A stretch of 18,917 nt of DNA from CAVSSX01 sp963730735 (GTDB lineage: Bacteria; Actinomycetota; Acidimicrobiia; Acidimicrobiales; RAAP-2). Under the pieces are notes generated by a model, which was not told where the DNA came from, ran no database searches, and saw nothing but the letters and a program-made list of their open reading frames with translations. This document shows positions 15,618 to 18,917 of this stretch, piece by piece. Each line of letters opens with the position of its first letter. The first letter of the stretch is position 1. Made by a program: the position numbers and the translations under genes. Where the stretch lies: the NCBI GenBank assembly GCA_963730735.1, contig CAVSSX010000011.1, positions 1 through 18,917 of the forward strand. Direction: 5' to 3'.

Positions 15618-16199
15618 ATGACGCAGACCATCGACCACAGCCACCGGCTCCGAGCCGACCTGGACCGGACGCTGGTCCGGGCCATCCTCGAGCATCCCCA
15701 CGAGTACCCCTGGAAGCTGCAGGGGACCGGGCTGCTCGGCCTCCGGCTGGACGACCAGCGCGCCCACCGACTGCACGTCTGGGCGCCGGACCTGGCGGTC
15801 GGCCCCACGGTCATCCACGACCACCCCTACGACTTCGTCTCCCGGATCATCGCCGGCGAGCTGACCAACGTCCGCTACGAGGAGGACCCGGCCGGCGTCA
15901 CCTACCGGCGGGAGCGCTACGCCCCCGCCGACGAGGACGACCGGGTGGCCGACACCGTCCGCCTCTCGGCGACCGAGGCCACCTACCGGGAGGGTGACGA
16001 GTACGCCCAGGTGGCCCACGGGCTCCACGACAGCCGCCAACTCCCGGGGACCGTCACCGCCCTCACCATGACGTGGCGGGAACCCGAACGCCTGACGGTC
16101 TGCCGCCCCGACGGCGCGCCCTGGATCTCGGGGGCCGCCCGACCGGCCACACCCGAGGAGGTCGACGGCATCACCCGGGCCGCGTTGGCCTGGTTCTAG
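15618..16199 (+). CDS. Cupin-like protein of unknown function
   Basis: This is a 193-aa soluble protein. 'VIHDHPYDFVSRIIAGELTN' carries His67-x-His69 and Glu81, arranged roughly like the first cupin motif. 'EGDEYAQVAHGLHDSR' carries His134 and His137, where a second metal ligand is expected. 'TVTALTMTWREPERLTVCRP' follows as a likely beta strand and turn. This suggests a metal-dependent beta-barrel, perhaps related to cysteine dioxygenase-type cupins, but I do not recognise the exact family or substrate. The start ATG 15618 has a GAGGGGA Shine-Dalgarno. The frame is open to 15564, but the extra 18 residues are Arg/Pro-rich and lack a ribosome site. Confidence in the gene is high; confidence in the fold is moderate. 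Confidence 0.75.
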   Translation: MTQTIDHSHRLRADLDRTLVRAILEHPHEYPWKLQGTGLLGLRLDDQRAHRLHVWAPDLAVGPTVIHDHPYDFVSRIIAGELTNVRYEEDPAGVTYRRERYAPADEDDRVADTVRLSATEATYREGDEYAQVAHGLHDSRQLPGTVTALTMTWREPERLTVCRPDGAPWISGAARPATPEEVDGITRAALAWF

Positions 16200-16264
16200 G
16201 CCGGCCCCGGGCACGCTCGCCCGATCCGTAGTGTGGGTCGGGGACGGCACACGGGAGGCGACAG

Positions 16265-16669
16265 ATGCGGTGCAGCGCACGGCGACTGGCCACCGTGGGC
16301 CTCGCCCTGGTCACGACGGGGGCGGTGGTCGCCACCACCCCCGCGGCCGCGGCGACCACCTGCCGTCCGAGCGCCCGGCTCCTCTGCGTGTCGCCCGGGT
16401 CGCCTCGGGCCACCGTCCGGCTCCGGGTCGGTCAACGGCTGACCGCCACTCCGGCCGCTCCGGCCTTCCGTTGGAGCCCCACCCGGGTCGTCGGCCCGTC
16501 GGTGCTGGTCCGCACCGGCCCCGCCCGGTCGGGTGCCCCGGTGACCTTCCGGGCGGTGAGGGTGGGCCGGACCACGGTCGTGTCGGACGGGACGGCCCGG
16601 TGCCCGGGCCACCAGGCGTGCCCCCACCTCGCCGTCGAGTGGTCGGCCACCGTCGTCGTCGGCCGATGA
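16265..16669 (+). CDS. Small secreted protein of unknown function
   Basis: This is a 134-aa protein with a Sec signal peptide: RRLATVGLALVTTGAVVA followed by an Ala-rich cleavage region, probably cut near residue 30 (PAAAA/TTC). ATG 16265 lies seven bases after GGGAGG. The mature part of about 104 residues is rich in Val, Arg, Thr and Pro, with alternating strands ('VRLRVGQRLTATP', 'VTFRAVRVGRTTVV'), so a small beta-sandwich is plausible. Four Cys remain after cleavage (33, 41, 113, 119), enough for two disulfides. One pair lies in 'RCPGHQACPHL', close to a His-rich turn that might bind metal. I know no family for it. It follows the cupin-like gene by 65 bp on the same strand. Confidence 0.75.
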   Translation: MRCSARRLATVGLALVTTGAVVATTPAAAATTCRPSARLLCVSPGSPRATVRLRVGQRLTATPAAPAFRWSPTRVVGPSVLVRTGPARSGAPVTFRAVRVGRTTVVSDGTARCPGHQACPHLAVEWSATVVVGR

Positions 16670-16675
16670 CGACCG

Positions 16676-16692
16676 GTCGTCGGGTCGACGAC
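16676..16692. terminator. Short hairpin between convergent genes
   Basis: GTCGTCG-GGT-CGACGAC forms a 7-bp perfect stem between the secreted protein (stop 16669) and the SRPBCC gene (stop at 16692-16694). There is no U tract on either strand, so it may be a weak or Rho-assisted bidirectional terminator. Confidence 0.35.
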
Positions 16693-17141
16693 TACTCGAC
16701 CTCGGCCCGCACCCGCTCCAACGTGGTGCGCATGCCCCGCCGGTTGGTCTTGCCCCGGGACCAGCCGAAGAGCTTCCAGTAGAGCCGGAGTGGCAGCGCG
16801 TCGGCCAGGTCGAACGACTCGGTGACGTCGGTCCCGTCGCCGGCCGGTTGGAGGTGGTAGCCCCAGATGCTCAGCGGTTTGTCGCTCGGGCCGACCCCGA
16901 AGGTGAACGAGCGGCCGGGCTCGCACTCGCGGACCGTGCACGTGGTCCAGTAGACGGGGCCCTTGCCGTTGCGCTTCACGTGGCCCCGGAACTTCGCCCC
17001 GGGCGCCGGTCCGGTCGCCCCTTCCAGCCATTCGGCCTCGAACGTCTCGGGGCTGTAGCTCCCGATCCGGGTGACGTCGCTCAGGAGCCCCCAGATCTTC
17101 TCGGGTGTCGCCTTCATGTGGACGGTCTCTTCAAGGAGCAC
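16692..17141 (-). CDS. SRPBCC (START/Bet v1-like) family protein
   Basis: This 149-aa protein has the SRPBCC helix-grip pattern: beta strand then 'HMKATPEKIWGLLSDVTRIGSY' (split here as ATPEKIWGLLSDV and TRIGSY), 'EAEWLEGATGPAPGAKFRGHV', 'RECEPGRSFTFGVG', 'GTDVTESFDLADALP' and a long C-terminal helix ending 'TLERVRAEVE'. Members bind hydrophobic ligands or act as polyketide cyclase-like proteins; the ligand is unknown. The start is GTG 17141, with AGGGTGG a few bases upstream. ATG 17116 would cut off the first strand. The gene lies 40 bp downstream of the TauD-type dioxygenase and may be cotranscribed with it and the GNAT gene. Confidence 0.85.
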   Translation of the reverse strand: MLLEETVHMKATPEKIWGLLSDVTRIGSYSPETFEAEWLEGATGPAPGAKFRGHVKRNGKGPVYWTTCTVRECEPGRSFTFGVGPSDKPLSIWGYHLQPAGDGTDVTESFDLADALPLRLYWKLFGWSRGKTNRRGMRTTLERVRAEVE

Positions 17142-17181
17142 GACCCACCCTACGTCCGGCGGTGCCGGGGCCCCGGTCGGG

Positions 17182-18012
17182 TCAGTCGGCCGCCGGCAGG
17201 GTGTCGGGGTGGGGCACCATCCGGGTGTCGCTCCAGAGCTCGCCCTCGGGGACCCCGCCCGCCCTCTCGGTCCAGGCCCAGCAGCGCCAGAGCAGCCGGC
17301 CCGGCGTGGTGTAGCCGTCCCGGCCGTGGGCCATCCTCGTGTTGTCGATGGCCAGGGCCTCGCCGGCCCCCAGCTCGAAGCGCTCGGCCAGGGCACCCAC
17401 GGCGTCGAGGATCCCCTGCCACAGCGTGAGGAGGCGGTCGACCCGGGCCGGGTCGGGATCGTCGTCGCGCGGCCGGACGTCGAGCGAGCGCCGGACCGCC
17501 GAGAGCCCACCGGGCAGCGGCAGGGCGATCGGGCCGACGGCGGGGAGGCCGCCGGGGGCGCTCTGGTCGACGGCGTGGCCGGTGACGAACGCCGCCAGCT
17601 CGCGCCCCTCGGCCGAGCGGTCGAGCTCGACCAGGAGCCGCTGTTGGTCGACCAGGAACGACCCGCCGTCGCCCGGGCTCGGGACCGAGCACAGCAGGAA
17701 GAACACGTCCGGGGCCTGCGCGCCGTAGGAGAACCCGTCGGTGTGCAGCGGCAGCATCCGGCGGGCGGCGTCGGCCGTCAGCCGCCGGTCGACCCCTCCC
17801 CCGTCGGTCACCTCGATCGGATGGCCGGCCGCCACCAACCGGGGGCCGAGGACCAGCGCCGCCAGCTCCTCGGCGTTCGCTTCGGCGGTCCCGAGGCCGC
17901 CCAGCACGGCCGCCCCCCGTTCGAACACCAGCGCTCGGGCCCGGGCCGGATCGGCCGTGCGCTCGGGGACGACGGCGCAGGCCCGGGCGAGGGCCCCGAG
18001 GTCGAAGCTCAT
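17182..18012 (-). CDS. TauD/TfdA-type Fe(II)/2-oxoglutarate-dependent dioxygenase
   Basis: This is a 276-aa enzyme with the facial triad visible: His90-x-Asp92 in 'LPLHTDGFSYG' and distal His229 in 'DNTRMAHGRDGY'. An Arg ten or fourteen residues later (R239/R243, 'GRLLWRCW') should bind the 2-oxoglutarate carboxylate. 'DVFFLLCSVPSPGDGGSFLVDQQ' resembles the strand and loop that follow HxD in TauD/TfdA and gamma-butyrobetaine hydroxylase relatives. Family members hydroxylate small substrates such as taurine, aryloxyacetates, amino acids or carnitine precursors; the substrate here is unknown. The start is ATG 18012, 40 bp after the GNAT stop. The length is normal and all key residues are present. 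Confidence 0.88.
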   Translation of the reverse strand: MSFDLGALARACAVVPERTADPARARALVFERGAAVLGGLGTAEANAEELAALVLGPRLVAAGHPIEVTDGGGVDRRLTADAARRMLPLHTDGFSYGAQAPDVFFLLCSVPSPGDGGSFLVDQQRLLVELDRSAEGRELAAFVTGHAVDQSAPGGLPAVGPIALPLPGGLSAVRRSLDVRPRDDDPDPARVDRLLTLWQGILDAVGALAERFELGAGEALAIDNTRMAHGRDGYTTPGRLLWRCWAWTERAGGVPEGELWSDTRMVPHPDTLPAAD

Positions 18013-18052
18013 CGCCGGCCGGTCCGGGTCGGCGCCGTCACCGACCGTCCGG

Positions 18053-18529
18053 TCACGCGTCCTCCAGCCAGCGGTAGCGGGTCCAGCCCTCGACCGGTCG
18101 GGCGCCCATCGAGCGGTAGAGGGTGAGGGCCCGCTCGTTCCAGTCGAGCACGTCCCACTCGACCCGGCCGTCGGTCCGCGACCGCAGGTGCTCGAGCAGG
18201 ACCCGGGCGATGCCCTGGCGGCGGAAGTCCGGCCGCACGAACAGGTCCTCGAGCCAGATGCCCGGCCGGCCGAGGAACGTGGAGAACGTCGGGTACCACA
18301 ACGCCATTCCGGCGACCGTCGCCTCGGGCGATGGGGTCCCGGTCTCGTCGGGCGCCACCGTGGCCAGGCTCACCCGGACGAATGCCTCCTGCCCGACGAT
18401 GGCCGACCGCAGGTCGTCGACGGTGCAGACCACCTGGTCGGCCAGCTCCTCGAACGCCGCCAGCTCCCCGATCATGGCCATGACCTCGCCCAGGTCGTCC
18501 TCGCCGGCCTCCCGGATGGCGACCGTCAC
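18053..18529 (-). CDS. GNAT-family N-acetyltransferase, spermidine/diamine acetyltransferase-like
   Basis: This 158-aa GNAT protein transfers acetyl from acetyl-CoA to an amine. 'TVAIREAGEDDLGEVMAMI' is the usual first strand and helix. 'FSTFLGRPGIWLEDLFVRPDF' is split around the diagnostic 'LEDLFVRP'. The acetyl-CoA pyrophosphate loop is 'RRQGIA' (103-108), and 'WDVLDWNERALTLYRSMGARP' ends the fold with the conserved Tyr138. The STFLG...LEDLFV wording resembles spermidine/spermine and thialysine acetyltransferases; substrate specificity is inferred only. The start is uncertain: GTG 18529 has a GGGACGGAG upstream, while GTG 18547 overlaps a TGA of another frame as GTGA. It is followed 40 bp later by the dioxygenase gene. 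Confidence 0.87.
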   Translation of the reverse strand: MTVAIREAGEDDLGEVMAMIGELAAFEELADQVVCTVDDLRSAIVGQEAFVRVSLATVAPDETGTPSPEATVAGMALWYPTFSTFLGRPGIWLEDLFVRPDFRRQGIARVLLEHLRSRTDGRVEWDVLDWNERALTLYRSMGARPVEGWTRYRWLEDA

Positions 18530-18579
18530 CGGCTCCGTCCCGCTCACCAGGGTCGGGCCTCGTCGGCCGTCGACGGTCG

Positions 18580-18917
18580 CCGGGCGCCCAGGCGGCGAGC
18601 ACGGCGAAACGGTGGCGCTTGAAGCACAGGTCGACGTCGGCAAAACTGGGTGCCTCAGCCACCGGCACTGCTCGAACACCGGGACCGGGAGGTCGTGCGC
18701 CATCCGCTGGGCCGCCCCCTCTTGTGGGCCTCGGTCGAGGCGCCGAGCGCCGTGGTCTCGGTCAACCAACGCTGGTGGTAGGCGGCGTCGAGCTCCGGCG
18801 TCGGCCCGGCCACCTGCTCGGCGTTCACGAACACCCCGCCAGGCACCAGGACGTGGCACACCCGCTCGAAGAGCCGTCGCTTCTCGTCGTCCACCAGGTG
18901 GTGGATGGCCAGGGCCG
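18580..18917 (-). pseudogene. Class I SAM-dependent methyltransferase, C-terminal part, with two apparent frameshifts; N-terminus off the right edge
   Basis: Three successive minus-strand frames give one methyltransferase-like C-terminus. From the edge to about 18735: 'LAIHHLVDDEKRRLFERV', 'HVLVPGGVFVNAEQVAGP' and 'TPELDAAYHQRWLTET'. From about 18730 to 18660, one frame over: 'QRMAHDLPVPVFEQCRWLR'. From about 18670 to 18588, another frame over: 'APSFADVDLCFKRHRFAVL'. 'LRPGGVF(V)NADQV'-type sequence and 'GFADVD.LFK.HRFAVL' endings are typical of small class I methyltransferases. Each junction is explained by loss of one base: in the G run at about 18722 and near CTGAGG at about 18660. The last frame meets no stop until 18009. 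It is either a decayed gene or sequence/assembly errors. Confidence 0.6.

Overview
The window is very GC-rich, densely packed, and uses many GTG starts. Its gene content (acyl-CoA metabolism, tautomerase plus TetR, DUF2277, GreA, a LeuCD/LeuB/IlvE/CimA set) suggests a high-GC actinobacterium, most plausibly Acidimicrobiia or a relative. That placement is inference from gene style and content; no rRNA or other marker gene is present.

Left part (1-3903). A crotonase-family gene runs off the left edge on the minus strand. It diverges from a KimA-like potassium permease, and a KstR-type palindrome lies between them. A broken GNAT acetyltransferase remnant, a small two-helix membrane protein and a lipoprotein follow on the plus strand.

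Centre (3957-13332). This is a branched-chain amino acid locus with two divergent arms. The minus arm is leuB-ilvE-cimA, followed by an unknown gene, an alpha/beta hydrolase and an acyl-CoA dehydrogenase. The plus arm is greA-leuC-leuD. CimA makes citramalate from pyruvate and acetyl-CoA, LeuCD isomerises it, LeuB oxidises and decarboxylates it to 2-oxobutyrate, and IlvE performs the final transamination of branched-chain amino acids. LeuB, LeuC and LeuD also serve leucine synthesis, but leuA is not in the window. The leuB leader looks like a transcription attenuator: a promoter, a 12-codon peptide with Val-Ala-Ile-Ile codons, a perfect 10-bp hairpin abutting its stop codon, and a terminator with a U tract. 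A second small ORF with a good Shine-Dalgarno overlaps the leuB start codon. CimA carries an N-terminal E(HE)14 tract encoded by a pure hexanucleotide repeat that begins at the ilvE/cimA overlap.

Right part (13351-18917). A tautomerase and a TetR regulator diverge around a three-half-site operator. Next come a HAD phosphatase and DUF2277 (minus), a cupin-like protein and a small secreted protein (plus), and then a minus-strand run of GNAT acetyltransferase, TauD-type dioxygenase and SRPBCC protein. A SAM methyltransferase reading frame at the right edge is split by two apparent frameshifts.

There are no tRNAs, rRNAs, IS elements, CRISPR arrays or phage genes that I can see. Nothing clearly forms a wholly new multi-gene system. 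The most distinctive points are the leuB leader architecture and the His-Glu repeat on CimA.
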